From positions 1,860,001-1,924,000 of the forward strand of contig NZ_RKRA01000001.1 in assembly GCF_003814705.1 (NCBI RefSeq): a stretch of 64,000 bases of DNA. The letters run 5' to 3'. A program made the position numbers and the translations under genes. The notes beneath the pieces are model-generated. The model searched no databases and was not told the origin of the DNA. It saw nothing but the letters and a program-made list of their open reading frames with translations. How positions within the stretch are numbered: the stretch's first letter is position 1; each line of letters opens with the position of its first letter. Positions 20,650-29,894 of this stretch are shown here, piece by piece. This DNA comes from Georgenia muralis (GTDB taxonomy: Bacteria; Actinomycetota; Actinomycetes; Actinomycetales; Actinomycetaceae).

Positions 20650-20688
20650 CAGAAGCTTCCGTCAGGCCCCGCCTGACGGAAGCTTCTG
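20650..20688 (+). terminator. Perfect 18-bp hairpin after clpB
   Basis: CAGAAGCTTCCGTCAGGC pairs base-for-base with its complement around a CCC loop, 16 bp past the clpB stop. No T-run follows. It is the longest perfect stem I found in the window. Confidence 0.8.
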
Positions 20689-20791
20689 TGTTCCGGTGCG
20701 GTGCCGTCGCGAGCCGGTGCAGGGAGCCGGTGCAAGGAGCCGGTGCGACGCCGGGTCTCGGCGCCGGGCGGGCTCGTGGCAGGCTGGCCGG

Positions 20792-21601
20792 GTGGAGATC
20801 TTCGACGTCCTGGACGAGCTCGACCACCCGGTCGCCGTGGTCGTGACCGACGCCGAGCGGGTGCTGGCCCGGCACGGCGAGACCGCCGAGCCCCTACGGT
20901 GGGCGTCGGTGACGAAGCTGATCAGCACGATGGCCTCACTCGTCGCCGTCCAGCGCGGGATGGTCGGTCTCGACGACCCCGCCGGACCGCCCGGAGCCAC
21001 CGTCCGGCACCTGCTCGCGCACGCGGCGGGCGTGCCCTTCGACGACGGCGCGGTGCTCTCCGAGCCGGGGAGGCGGCGGGTCTACTCCAACCGGGGCATC
21101 GAGCTGCTGGCCGAGCACGTCGCCGAGCACGTCGGCACCGACTTCACCACCTGGGCCGAGCAGACCGTGCTCGAGCCCCTCGGGATGGCCACCGTGCTCA
21201 TCGACGGCTCGCCCGCCCACGGCGCCGCCGGCTCCGCCGACGACCTCGCCCGGCTGGGCCGCGAGCTGCTCAGCCCCACCCTGCTGGGACCGGAGCTCTT
21301 CGCCGAGGCGACCCACGTCGTCTTCCCCGGCCTGTCCGGCGTCCTGCCGGGCTACGGCCGTCAGAAGACCAACGACTGGGGGCTGGGTTTCGAGATCCGC
21401 GACCACAAGACCCCGCACTGGACCGGTGAGAGCTCCTCGCCCGCCACGTTCGGGCACTTCGGCCAGTCCGGCAGCTTCCTGTGGGTCGACCCGGAGGCGG
21501 GCCTGGCGACGGCGTTCCTGTCCTCGCGTCCGTTCGGCGACTGGGCGGTCAGGGTCTGGCCGCCGCTCACCGACGCCATCCTGGCCGAGCACGCCCGCTG
21601 A
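20792..21601 (+). CDS. Serine hydrolase, beta-lactamase/transpeptidase family
   Basis: Serine beta-lactamase-fold protein, 269 aa. The SxxK motif is SVTK (in LRWASVTKLIST) and the YxN motif is in RRVYSNRGIELLAEHV. A C-terminal FGHFGQSGSFLWVDPE includes the HxG-type third motif. The GTG start follows no strong ribosome site. No signal peptide, so a cytoplasmic esterase or peptidase role is more likely than cell-wall or antibiotic hydrolysis. Confidence 0.85.
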   Translation: MEIFDVLDELDHPVAVVVTDAERVLARHGETAEPLRWASVTKLISTMASLVAVQRGMVGLDDPAGPPGATVRHLLAHAAGVPFDDGAVLSEPGRRRVYSNRGIELLAEHVAEHVGTDFTTWAEQTVLEPLGMATVLIDGSPAHGAAGSADDLARLGRELLSPTLLGPELFAEATHVVFPGLSGVLPGYGRQKTNDWGLGFEIRDHKTPHWTGESSSPATFGHFGQSGSFLWVDPEAGLATAFLSSRPFGDWAVRVWPPLTDAILAEHAR

Positions 21602-21638
21602 GCCCGAGCCCCGACCCGGTGGCCCCGACGGCTCACGC

Positions 21639-21696
21639 CGGTGCGCTGACCCGGGTCGCGACGGTCCGCTGACCCGGGTCGCGCCGGTCCGCTGAC
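21639..21696. repeat. 23-bp tandem repeat, about 2.5 copies
   Basis: Direct repeats of a unit containing CGCTGACCCGGGTCGCG in the gap between the convergent serine hydrolase and exonuclease III genes. Confidence 0.75.
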
Positions 21697-21719
21697 GTGG
21701 CCCGCGCGGGCGGCGCCGC

Positions 21720-22499
21720 TCAAGCGATGTCGACGATGACGGGCACGTGGTCGCTCGCGCCCTTGCCCTTGCGCTCGTTGCGGTCGATCTGCGCCCCGAC
21801 GACGTGCGCCGACAGCTCCGGCGAGGCGTGGACGAAGTCGATCCGCATGCCCTCGTTGCGGGGGAACCGCAGCTGCTTGTAGTCCCAGTACGTGTACTGG
21901 TCCACGTAGGGGCGTGTGACCTCGGTGAACCCGACGTCCTCCAGAGCACGGAAGGCCTCGCGCTCGGGCTCGGACACGTGGGTCGCGCCCTCGAAGACGC
22001 GCATGTCCCACACGTCCTCGTCCCGCGGGGCGATGTTCCAGTCGCCGACGAGGGCGATCTGGGCGTCCGGGTCGGCGCGCAGCCACTCCCGGGCCGCGTC
22101 CTTCAGCGCCGCCATCCACTCGAGCTTGTAGACGTAGTGCGGGTCGCCGAGCGTGCGCCCGTTCGGCACGTACAGGCTCCACACCCGCACCCCGCCGCAC
22201 GTGACCCCGAGCGCACGCGCCTCGGCCGCCGCCGGCTCGCCCCACGTCGGCATCCCCGGGAAGCCGACCTCGGCCTCGGCGACGCCCACCCGCGAGACGA
22301 CGGCGACGCCGTTCCACTGGCTCAGCCCGTGCGTGACCACCTCGTACCCCGCGGCCTCGAAGGGCAGGAGGGGGAACTGCTCGTCCGTGCACTTGGTCTC
22401 CTGCAGGGCCAGGACGTCGGTGCCGGAACGCTCCAGGAAGGCGACCACCCGGTCCACCCGGGTGCGGATGGAGTTCACGTTCCACGTCGCCAGTCGCAT
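21720..22499 (-). CDS. xthA: Exodeoxyribonuclease III
   Basis: Exonuclease III/AP endonuclease, 259 aa, base-excision repair. Start MRLATWNVNSIRTR; metal-binding Glu in LALQETKC; active-site residues in YVPNGR, VGDWNIAP and the terminal KGASDHVPVIVDI. Full length for the family. The ATG is unambiguous. Monocistronic, with a 26-bp repeat in its upstream region. Confidence 0.96.
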   Translation of the reverse strand: MRLATWNVNSIRTRVDRVVAFLERSGTDVLALQETKCTDEQFPLLPFEAAGYEVVTHGLSQWNGVAVVSRVGVAEAEVGFPGMPTWGEPAAAEARALGVTCGGVRVWSLYVPNGRTLGDPHYVYKLEWMAALKDAAREWLRADPDAQIALVGDWNIAPRDEDVWDMRVFEGATHVSEPEREAFRALEDVGFTEVTRPYVDQYTYWDYKQLRFPRNEGMRIDFVHASPELSAHVVGAQIDRNERKGKGASDHVPVIVDIA

Positions 22500-22554
22500 G
22501 GCGGTGACGTTACCGAACGCGACCGGCGGCCACCGCCCGGGCCGGGTGGACGGA

Positions 22555-22616
22555 GGACGGCGGCCCGGGACTGCGACCGGGGACGGCGGCCCGGGACTGC
22601 GACCGGGGACGGCGGT
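22555..22616. repeat. 26-bp tandem repeat in a divergent promoter region
   Basis: Two identical 26-bp units (22555-22580, 22581-22606) and a partial third between the divergent xthA and SDR genes. Confidence 0.85.
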
Positions 22617-22666
22617 CGGCGACGGCGGCCGGGCGGAGGGCGCGGCCGCGCACCTAGTCTGGCTCC

Positions 22667-23440
22667 ATGGGAACAGCACTGGTCACCGGCGCGACGTCCG
22701 GCATCGGCCTCGAGATCGCCTGGCAGCTCGCCGCCGCGCAGCACCGGCTCGTGCTGGTGGCCCGCTCCCTCGACCGGCTGGAGATGGTGGCCGAGCAGAT
22801 CCGGGCCGCCGCCGGGGTCGAGGTGGAGGTGCTGCCGGCCGACGTGGGCACCGTCGAGGGCCGGGACGTCGTCGTCGAGCGGCTCCGCCGGGCCGAGCGG
22901 CCGGTCGGGCTGCTGGTCAACAACGCCGGGTTCACCCCGGGGCAGTCCTTCGTCGGTGGTGACCTCGCCCTGGAGGAGGAGGCGCTGGACGTCATGGTCC
23001 GGGCCGTGCTCGTGCTGTCCAAGGCGGCGGCGGAGGCGATGGTGGAGCGTGGTCGGGGGGCGATCCTCAACGTCTCGTCGGTCTCGGCGTTCACCGTCAT
23101 GGGCACCTACGCCGCGGCCAAGGCCTGGGTCCTGACCTTCACCGAGGCCCTCGCCGCCGAGCTCAGGGGGACCGGGGTCACCGCCACCGCACTGTGCCCC
23201 GGGCTGGTGCGCACGGAGTTCCACGACCGGGCCGGGCTCGACGCCGCCGCCTGGCCGGAGGCCGGCTGGGTCGACATCGACCGGGTCGCCGCGGCGGGCC
23301 TGCGAGCCGTGCGGCGTGGTGACGTCGTCGTGGTGCCGTCGCTGCGCTACGCCACGCTCGCCACCGTGCTCCGGCACGCGCCGCGCGCGCTCGTGCGCGC
23401 CGTCGCCGGGCCGGGGACCAGCCGCCGCGCGATCGTCTAG
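22667..23440 (+). CDS. Short-chain dehydrogenase/reductase
   Basis: Classical SDR, 257 aa. Cofactor motif TGATSGIGLEIA (NADP-type), NNAGFTPG, NVSSVSAF, and the catalytic YAAAK in GTYAAAKAWVLTF; LCPGLVRTEFHDR near the substrate loop. This is the DltE/YqjQ-like SDR group; the substrate is unknown. It ends 30 bp before pyrE and may be co-transcribed with it. Confidence 0.88.
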   Translation: MGTALVTGATSGIGLEIAWQLAAAQHRLVLVARSLDRLEMVAEQIRAAAGVEVEVLPADVGTVEGRDVVVERLRRAERPVGLLVNNAGFTPGQSFVGGDLALEEEALDVMVRAVLVLSKAAAEAMVERGRGAILNVSSVSAFTVMGTYAAAKAWVLTFTEALAAELRGTGVTATALCPGLVRTEFHDRAGLDAAAWPEAGWVDIDRVAAAGLRAVRRGDVVVVPSLRYATLATVLRHAPRALVRAVAGPGTSRRAIV

Positions 23441-23470
23441 GACCGGTTCCCGCGCCGCTAGGCTTTCGGC

Positions 23471-24046
23471 GTGATGACCAACGACACCCCGCGCGCACAG
23501 CTCGCCGCGCTCGTCCGTGAGCTCGCCGTCGTCCGCGGCGAGGTGACCCTCGCCTCCGGGATCACCTCGGACTTCTACGTCGACATGCGCCGTGCCACGC
23601 TCCACCACGCCGCCGCGCCCCTCATCGGGCACGTCATGCTCGACCTCCTCGAGGAGGCCGGTCTCGGCGCGGGCGAGATCGACGCCGTCGGCGGCCTCAC
23701 GATGGGTGCGGACCCGGTGGCTACCGCCATCCTGCACGCCGCCGCGTCGCGCGGTCTCGACGTCGACGCGTTCGTCGTGCGGAAGGAGGCCAAGTCCCAC
23801 GGGATGCGCCGCATCGTCGAGGGCCCCGACGTCGCCGGACGGCGGGTCGTCGTCCTGGAGGACACCTCCACCACCGGGGGCAGTCCCCTGCAGGCCGTCG
23901 AGGCGCTCCGCGAGGCGGGCGCGGAGGTGGCGGCGGTCGCCGTCGTGGTCGACCGCAGCACCGGCGCCAAGGAGCGCATCGAGGCCGAGGCGAAGGTCCC
24001 CTACCTGTACGCCCTGGGTCTGGCCGACCTCGGTATCGAGGGCTGA
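23471..24046 (+). CDS. pyrE: Orotate phosphoribosyltransferase
   Basis: Transfers phosphoribose from PRPP to orotate to give OMP in pyrimidine synthesis; 191 aa. The PRPP-binding motif VVVLEDTSTTGGSPLQAVE is intact; the dimer-loop basic motif VVRKEAKSHGMRR and GLTMGADPVATAI are present. Start is either GTG 23471 or the adjacent ATG 23474. Convergent with the HAD gene, with a 9-bp hairpin between them. Confidence 0.94.
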   Translation: MMTNDTPRAQLAALVRELAVVRGEVTLASGITSDFYVDMRRATLHHAAAPLIGHVMLDLLEEAGLGAGEIDAVGGLTMGADPVATAILHAAASRGLDVDAFVVRKEAKSHGMRRIVEGPDVAGRRVVVLEDTSTTGGSPLQAVEALREAGAEVAAVAVVVDRSTGAKERIEAEAKVPYLYALGLADLGIEG

Positions 24047-24065
24047 CGGTCCGGCTCGAGCTCCC

Positions 24066-24088
24066 GTCCGCGGGGCCGGCCCGCGGAC
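24066..24088. terminator. Bidirectional hairpin between pyrE and the HAD gene
   Basis: GTCCGCGGG/CCCGCGGAC, a 9-bp GC stem with a 5-nt loop, centred between two convergent genes. Confidence 0.6.
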
Positions 24089-24110
24089 CGGGTCCCCGAC
24101 ACCAGGGTCG

Positions 24111-24884
24111 TCAGATCAGCTCGATGAGGTCGGCGATGGAGTCGCGGACCTCGCTCGGCCGGTACGGGTAGCGCTCGACGTCCTCGGCCTTCGTCGACCC
24201 GGTGAGCACGAGGTAGGTCCGCAGCCCGGCCTCCATGCCCGCCAGGACGTCGGTGTCCATCCGGTCCCCGATCATGGCGGTGGACTCCGAGTGCGCGTCG
24301 ATGCGGTTGAGCGCGGCGCGGATCATCACCGGGTTGGGCTTGCCCACGAAGTACGGCTCCCGACCGGTGGCCTTGGTGATGAGCGCGGCGACGGCGCCGG
24401 TCGCGGGCAGCGGGCCCTCGCTCGACGGGCCGGTGGAGTCGGGGTTCGTGGCGATGAACCGCGCCCCGCCCTGGATGAGCCGGATCGCCTTGGTGATCGA
24501 GGAGAACGAGTAGGTGCGCGTCTCGCCGAGGATCACGTAGTCGGGGTCGGTCTCGGTCAGGACGTAGCCCGCCTCGTGCAGGGCCGTGGTGAGCCCCGCC
24601 TCGCCGATGACGTACGCGCTGCCGCCGGGCAGCTGCTGGCTGACGAACGCGGCGGTCGCCAGCGCCGAGGTCCACAGTCGCTCCTCGGGCACGTCGATGC
24701 CGGACGCGCGGAGCCGCGCGGCGAGGTCACGGGCGGTGAAGATGGAGTTGTTCGTCAGCACGAGGTACGGCCGGCCGCTCTGGGTGAGCCGCTCGACGAA
24801 CTCCGCGGCCCCGGGCAGCGCCTGGTTCTCGTGGACGAGGACCCCGTCCATGTCCGTGAGCCAGTTCTCGATCGGCTCGCTCAT
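24111..24884 (-). CDS. HAD-IIA family phosphatase (NagD-like)
   Basis: HAD-superfamily hydrolase of the NagD/PNPase group, 257 aa. Nucleophile Asp and acid in LTDMDGVLVHE, motif II in LVLTNNS, motif III Lys in FVGKPNPVMI, and motif IV AMIGDRMDTDVLAG. The large C2 cap lies between motifs II and III. Such enzymes dephosphorylate small sugar phosphates or nucleotides; the exact substrate is unknown. Confidence 0.9.
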   Translation of the reverse strand: MSEPIENWLTDMDGVLVHENQALPGAAEFVERLTQSGRPYLVLTNNSIFTARDLAARLRASGIDVPEERLWTSALATAAFVSQQLPGGSAYVIGEAGLTTALHEAGYVLTETDPDYVILGETRTYSFSSITKAIRLIQGGARFIATNPDSTGPSSEGPLPATGAVAALITKATGREPYFVGKPNPVMIRAALNRIDAHSESTAMIGDRMDTDVLAGMEAGLRTYLVLTGSTKAEDVERYPYRPSEVRDSIADLIELI

Positions 24885-25011
24885 CGTCAGCTCCTGCGGC
24901 TCGGTGCGAGGCGGTGCGCCCCGGCGCCCGGCGACGCCGGGCCCACGCACAGACCTTAGCGACGACGGGGCCGCGTGCGCCGGGGTGCGCCGTCGCTGGC
25001 AGGATGGCCCG

Positions 25012-25650
25012 GTGCGCCCCGACCCCGCCGACCGCGAGGTGGGTGTCGGCCCGTGGCCCGGCGGGCCCGACGCCTGGCCGTCCGACCCCCGGCTCGACCC
25101 CGAGCTCCTGGCCGAGGGTGACCGCCGCAACGTCGTCGACCGCTACCGGTACTGGAGCGTCAAGGCGATCGTGGCGGACGTCGACGCCCGCCGGCACCCG
25201 TTGCACGTGGCCATCGAGAACTTCGCCCACGACATGAACATCGGCTCGGTGGTGCGCACCGCGAATGCGTTCGCCGTCGCGGAGGTGCACGTCGTGGGCC
25301 GACGGCGGTGGAACCGCCGCGGGGCCATGGTCACCGACCGCTACCTCCACCTGCGCCACCACCCGAGCGTCGCCGAGCTCCTCGCCTGGGCCGCCGCGGC
25401 GGGCCTGCCGGTCATCGGGATCGACAACGGGCCGGGCTCGGTGCCGATCGAGCACCGGCCGCTCCCGAGGGCGTGCGTCCTGCTCCTCGGCCAGGAGTCC
25501 GCCGGTCTGAGCGAGGAGGCGCTCGACGGCTGCGCGGAGGTCCTGCACATCACCCAGTACGGCTCGACGAGATCCATCAACGCCGGCGCCGCGGCCGCCG
25601 TCGCCATGCACGCGTGGATGCTGCAGCACGCGGGACCCGCCCCGGGCTGA
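25012..25650 (+). CDS. SpoU/TrmH family RNA 2'-O-methyltransferase
   Basis: SPOUT-fold RNA ribose methyltransferase, 212 aa, SAM-dependent. The three trefoil-knot motifs are present: motif 1 HDMNIGSVVRTANAF, motif 2 VLLLGQESAGLSEEA and motif 3 YGSTRSINAGAAAAVAMH. An N-terminal extension of about 60 residues precedes the fold. The GTG at 25012 lacks a strong ribosome site. Whether it modifies tRNA or rRNA is not decidable here. Confidence 0.9.
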   Translation: MRPDPADREVGVGPWPGGPDAWPSDPRLDPELLAEGDRRNVVDRYRYWSVKAIVADVDARRHPLHVAIENFAHDMNIGSVVRTANAFAVAEVHVVGRRRWNRRGAMVTDRYLHLRHHPSVAELLAWAAAAGLPVIGIDNGPGSVPIEHRPLPRACVLLLGQESAGLSEEALDGCAEVLHITQYGSTRSINAGAAAAVAMHAWMLQHAGPAPG

Positions 25651-25656
25651 GCCTCT

Positions 25657-25696
25657 CGACCGGGCGACCGGGCGACCGGACGACCGGGCGACCGGG
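25657..25696. repeat. 8-bp tandem repeat, five copies
   Basis: Five contiguous copies of CGACCGGG (third copy ends in A), just past the SpoU stop. Confidence 0.9.
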
Positions 25697-25853
25697 CTCG
25701 CTGCGAGGGCCTCGACCGCAGTCCCCGCCGCCCGACACCGACGGTTTGTGACCGCCCTCACCGCACCCCCGGGCCCCAGTGTCCTAGGCCCGGTGCGGGG
25801 TGTGGTGGGAGGATGGCTGGCGTACCGACGTCGTCGACCACAGGAGAGCAGCC

Positions 25854-26876
25854 GTGCCCATCGCAACCCCCGAGTCCTACGCCGAGATGATCGACCGGGC
25901 GAAGGCGGGCAAGTTCGCCTACCCGGCCATCAACGTCACGTCGTCCCAGACCGTCACCGCCGCGCTCCGCGGGTACGCGGAGGCCGAGTCCGACGGCATC
26001 ATCCAGGTCTCCGTCGGCGGCGCCGAGTACGCCTCCGGCTCCACCGTGAAGGACCGGGTGGCGGGCTCCCGCGCACTGGCGGCCTACGCCCGCGAGGTCG
26101 CGGCCGGCTACGGCGTCACCGTGGCCATCCACACCGACCACTGCGTCAAGGACAACATCGACTCCTGGGTGCGGCCCCTGCTGCAGCTCGAGGCCGAGGA
26201 GGTCGCCGCCGGCAGGCTCCCCACCTTCCAGTCGCACATGTTCGACGGCTCCACCGTCCCGCTGGACGAGAACCTCGTCATCGCCGAGGAGCTCCTCGAG
26301 CTCTCCCAGAAGGCACGCACGATCCTCGAGATCGAGATCGGCGTCGTCGGCGGCGAGGAGGACGGCCACGAGGCCGCCATCAACGACAAGCTCTACACCA
26401 CCGTCGAGGACGGCCTCGCCACCGTGCGGGCGCTGGGCACCGGCGAGCGGGGGCGCTACCTCACCGCGCTGACCTTCGGCAACGTCCACGGGGTGTACAA
26501 GCCCGGTGCCGTCAAGCTCCGCCCGGAGATCCTCGGCGAGATCCAGGACGCCGTCGGCAAGGAGGTCGGCAAGGACCGTCCGTTCGACCTCGTCTTCCAC
26601 GGCGGCTCCGGCTCCACCGCCGAGGAGATCGCCCTCGCGGTGGACAACGGCGTCATCAAGATGAACGTCGACACCGACACCCAGTACGCCTTCACCCGGC
26701 CCGTCGTGGACCACATGTTCAAGAACTACGACGGCGTCCTCAAGATCGACGGCGAGGTGGGCAACAAGAAGGCCTACGACCCGCGCGCCTGGGGCAAGAT
26801 GGCCGAGACGGGCATGGCGGCCCGCATCGTCGAGGCCTGCGAGCAGCTCCGCTCCGCCGGCACGAAGATGGCCTGA
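25854..26876 (+). CDS. fba: Class II fructose-bisphosphate aldolase
   Basis: Zn-dependent aldolase of glycolysis/gluconeogenesis interconverting FBP with DHAP and glyceraldehyde-3-phosphate; 340 aa, long (class IIA) form. Zn ligands in AIHTDHC and LTFGNVHGVYKPG, LVFHGGSGST for phosphate, and MNVDTDTQYAF. The GTG start at 25854 has AGGAGA 6 nt upstream. A strong terminator follows, so it is a single-gene unit. Confidence 0.96.
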   Translation: MPIATPESYAEMIDRAKAGKFAYPAINVTSSQTVTAALRGYAEAESDGIIQVSVGGAEYASGSTVKDRVAGSRALAAYAREVAAGYGVTVAIHTDHCVKDNIDSWVRPLLQLEAEEVAAGRLPTFQSHMFDGSTVPLDENLVIAEELLELSQKARTILEIEIGVVGGEEDGHEAAINDKLYTTVEDGLATVRALGTGERGRYLTALTFGNVHGVYKPGAVKLRPEILGEIQDAVGKEVGKDRPFDLVFHGGSGSTAEEIALAVDNGVIKMNVDTDTQYAFTRPVVDHMFKNYDGVLKIDGEVGNKKAYDPRAWGKMAETGMAARIVEACEQLRSAGTKMA

Positions 26877-26889
26877 CAGCACTGACGAC

Positions 26890-26931
26890 GGCGCCCGCCG
26901 CGGACCTTGGTCCGGGGCGGGCGCCTTTGTC
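26890..26931 (+). terminator. Intrinsic terminator of fba
   Basis: A 17-bp GC-rich stem with one mismatch (26890-26906 with 26909-26925) and a TT loop, followed by TTTGTC. Confidence 0.85.
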
Positions 26932-26941
26932 TCTGGCTGCG

Positions 26942-27343
26942 TCAGGCGGCGTCGGGCGGCCCGTCCTCCGGGAAGCCGGGGTCGGACTCGAGGACGTCGA
27001 TGACGTCCCCGATCCGGGTGACCTCCAGGAGGAACCGGACGACGTCGGGCGGCTGGATCATGGTGATGCGGCCGGGGGTGCGGTGGGCCAGGCGGGCCAG
27101 CATGGTCACGCCGGAGGAGTCCATGAAGGTGACGTGCCGGGCGTCGATCTCGACGGGCAGGCCGGCGCGCTCGGCGTCGGTGACCGCCTCCGTCAGCTCG
27201 CTGCTCAGCGCGACGTCGATCTCGCCGGAGAGGACGAGCCTGGTCCGGGTGGGCGAGACCATGACGTGCACCGAGCCGCTGTCAGTGCCCGCGGGGGGCA
27301 TCGGGGGCATCTCGCCGCCCGACGGGGGGGTAACCTCGCGCAC
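26942..27343 (-). CDS. STAS-domain anti-anti-sigma factor
   Basis: Anti-sigma factor antagonist (SpoIIAA/RsbV type), 133 aa. STAS fold from about residue 25 with RLVLSGEIDVALSSEL and the phosphorylatable Ser in VTFMDSSGVTMLARL. The GTG start has AAGGACA upstream. Ends in an acidic tail. It is divergent from a protein carrying both the PP2C phosphatase and the HATPase (RsbW-like) domains that act on STAS proteins, so it is a likely substrate of that protein. Confidence 0.9.
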   Translation of the reverse strand: MREVTPPSGGEMPPMPPAGTDSGSVHVMVSPTRTRLVLSGEIDVALSSELTEAVTDAERAGLPVEIDARHVTFMDSSGVTMLARLAHRTPGRITMIQPPDVVRFLLEVTRIGDVIDVLESDPGFPEDGPPDAA

Positions 27344-27438
27344 CGCCTGTCCTTTCTCCGTACCGCTAGCTGGATCCCGCCGTGCGTGGCGCCCGATCCC
27401 AGTGCATCGTAGGGGACGCTAGACGATCGGAGACGTTC

Positions 27439-29676
27439 ATGGTCAATCCCGCCGGCGGAGCGCACGCCCGCACCGGCTCCACCGACGCGCGCCCCGGCGC
27501 GCCCGGTCCGGACGCCGACCCCGGCGCCGACGACCTCCTCGACCTCACCCGCCTGCCCACCCCCGAGGGTGCCCGCCCCGGCTTCCGGGCCGACGAGTAC
27601 TGGGCGCTGACGGTTCTCAAGCAGATGCCGCAGGCGGTGGTGGTGCTGGCCAACCGGCCCGGCGGCCGGACGGAGATCGTGGCGGCCAACCAGGCGGTGA
27701 CGGTCCTCACCGGCTTCACCCGGGCGCAGATGATCACCGGTGCGCACGACCTGCGCGCCGTCGCGGGGGTCAGCCCCGAGAGCGAGCGGTCCATCGCCGA
27801 GGTGCTCGCGGCGGGGGAGGCGGCGGCACTGACGATGTCCGCCACCCACGCCGACGGCAGCCAGTACTGGGTGGCGCTGGAGCTCGCCCCGATGTCCGCC
27901 CACCCCAGCGAGGAGGACCTCTGGGTCGGCGTCATGCGCGACGTCTCCCTCGAGGTGGAGAACGCCCACCTCGAGCGTGTCCGCCTGGAGATGGAGCGCC
28001 GGGCCCGGCTGGGTCTGGCGCTGGTGGCCCGCGTCTCGGACCTGCTGCAGGAGACGGACGCGTCCGACGTGCTGCGCACCATCGCCGAGCTCCTCACGCG
28101 CCAGGTCGTCGCGTGGGCGGGGTTCTTCGTCCTGGGCCGCACCCTGCAGGAGGTCAACGGCACGAGTCCGGACCCGGCGGCGCCGGTCCCGCCGGAGCTC
28201 GACACGACGGGAGACCCGGTCCTGGAGCTCCTCCAGACCTTGCGGATGCGCACGGTCGAGCTCGCCCCGGACACCCCCGCGGAGGAGGGGACCGTCACCG
28301 CCCAGCTCCTCGCCCAGGTCGCCCCGCACCTGCGCGGCAACGACGACGCCGAGCAGAAGATCCTCGTGCTCCCCGTCCTCGGACGGCGTCGCACACTGGC
28401 GCTCCTGGTGGCCGTACCCCGGCACGTGCCGCCCGCGTTCGCCGACAGCGCGGACCTGGAGGAGCCCCCCGCCCTGCGTGACGAGACGGACACGGTCCTG
28501 GAGCTCGTCGCACGCCGGGTCGGCATGGCGATGGACAACGTCCAGCTCTACGCCCGCGAGCACCTCCTCGCCGAGACCCTGCAGCGGGCGATGCTGCCGG
28601 AGCAGGCCGACGTCGAGGGCCTCGAGGTCTGGACGTACTACGCGCCCAACGCCGAGCACGCCCAGGTGGGCGGTGACTGGTACGACGTCGTCAACCTCAA
28701 GGACGACGTCGTCGCGGTGGTGATCGGTGACGTGGTGGGCCACGACGTCGAGGCGGCCGCGGCGATGGGCCAGCTCCGCTCGGTGGTGCGTGCCTACGCG
28801 GCCGAGCTCGTCGACCCCGCGACCGTGCTGGGTCGCGTCGACAGCCTGGTCAACGGCATGCGCATCCCCCGGACCGCCTCGCTCGTCTACGCCACGCTGA
28901 CGCCGCGGGACGACGAGTGCTGGGACTTCGCCTACTCTCGGGCCGGCCACCTGCCGCCGCTGCGGGTCCGCAGCGGCGAGGTGACCACGCTCGACGGAGC
29001 CGGTGGATCGCTCGTCGGCTTCGGCACGGGCCAGCGCCAGACGGCGACGGTGATGGTCGAGCCCGGCGACGTGATCGTGCTGTACACCGACGGCCTCGTC
29101 GAGCGGCGCGACCGGACGATGCGCGAGGGCCTGGAGGCCCTCGTCGAGCTCTGCCGCAGCGTGCCGAGCATCGACGTGGCCGGCGTGGGGGAGGAGATCC
29201 TCCAGCTGGCCGACGCGCCCGAGGACGACGTCGCCATGGTCGTCATCCGCGTTCCCGGCGGTCCCGACGGTCAGGTCGACCAGGCGGCCCCGCGCCGCCG
29301 TCGCTGGCAGATGCCGGTGGACGCGACCTCGATCGGGCGCGCCCGCCACGCGGTGCGCAGGGCGTGCGCGACGTGGGGGATCGAGAACGTCGGTGCTGCC
29401 GAGCTCGTCGTCTCCGAGCTGATGGCCAACGCCGTCATGCACGGCTGGGGCCGGATCGGGCTGCGGCTGCAGGACACCGGCGACGGCCTGCGTATCGAGG
29501 TCGAGGACGCCAACCCGGCGCCGCCCATCACCCGGGAGCGTCACACCGCGCGGGTCGGCGGGTTCGGCATGCACATCGTCGACCGGCTGGCGGACTGGGG
29601 CTGGCGCCCCACGCCGGGCGGGAAGGTCGTGTGGGCGCGCCTGCGGTCGGAGCCCGCAGCCACCGAGGCCCGCTGA
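27439..29676 (+). CDS. PAS-GAF-PP2C (SpoIIE/RsbU)-HATPase partner-switching regulator
   Basis: Multidomain stress-signalling protein, 745 aa. Order: Pro/Ala-rich N-terminus; PAS-like sensor (about 50-170); GAF-like domain (about 185-370); SpoIIE-type PP2C phosphatase (about 390-605) with VGGDWYDVV, VIGDVVGHD, GHLPPLRV and VLYTDGLVERRD; and a C-terminal RsbW-like HATPase (about 620-745) with N-box ELMANAVMH, VEDANP and GGFGMHIVDRL. It can both phosphorylate and dephosphorylate STAS proteins in principle. Start: ATG 27439 after CGGAGA; an in-frame GTG at 27382 is possible. Related fused proteins control actinobacterial stress sigma factors. The partner sigma factor is not in the window. Confidence 0.9.
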   Translation: MVNPAGGAHARTGSTDARPGAPGPDADPGADDLLDLTRLPTPEGARPGFRADEYWALTVLKQMPQAVVVLANRPGGRTEIVAANQAVTVLTGFTRAQMITGAHDLRAVAGVSPESERSIAEVLAAGEAAALTMSATHADGSQYWVALELAPMSAHPSEEDLWVGVMRDVSLEVENAHLERVRLEMERRARLGLALVARVSDLLQETDASDVLRTIAELLTRQVVAWAGFFVLGRTLQEVNGTSPDPAAPVPPELDTTGDPVLELLQTLRMRTVELAPDTPAEEGTVTAQLLAQVAPHLRGNDDAEQKILVLPVLGRRRTLALLVAVPRHVPPAFADSADLEEPPALRDETDTVLELVARRVGMAMDNVQLYAREHLLAETLQRAMLPEQADVEGLEVWTYYAPNAEHAQVGGDWYDVVNLKDDVVAVVIGDVVGHDVEAAAAMGQLRSVVRAYAAELVDPATVLGRVDSLVNGMRIPRTASLVYATLTPRDDECWDFAYSRAGHLPPLRVRSGEVTTLDGAGGSLVGFGTGQRQTATVMVEPGDVIVLYTDGLVERRDRTMREGLEALVELCRSVPSIDVAGVGEEILQLADAPEDDVAMVVIRVPGGPDGQVDQAAPRRRRWQMPVDATSIGRARHAVRRACATWGIENVGAAELVVSELMANAVMHGWGRIGLRLQDTGDGLRIEVEDANPAPPITRERHTARVGGFGMHIVDRLADWGWRPTPGGKVVWARLRSEPAATEAR

Positions 29677-29696
29677 GGCTGGGCCGCTCCCGGGGC

Positions 29697-29800
29697 GCGC
29701 CGGGCGCTCACAGGACGCGCCGGGCGCTTGACGCTCACAGGACGCGCCGGGGCGCGCGTGACGCTCGCAGGACGCGCGCGGGACGCGCGCAACTCGCCTG
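29697..29800. repeat. Degenerate GACGCGC-rich tandem repeats
   Basis: Irregular repeats of the words acaggacgcgccggg and gtgacgctc, non-coding, between the phosphatase stop and the IS1380 element. Nothing else is seen in 29677-29889. Confidence 0.7.
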
Positions 29801-29894
29801 GTTCGCGAGCGCACCGGGAAGATCAGCCGGGTACGCGGGCGCGCGCGGAAGAATCAGCCGACCGGGCGTGACGCGACCTGGCGCGGCGCCTCAG

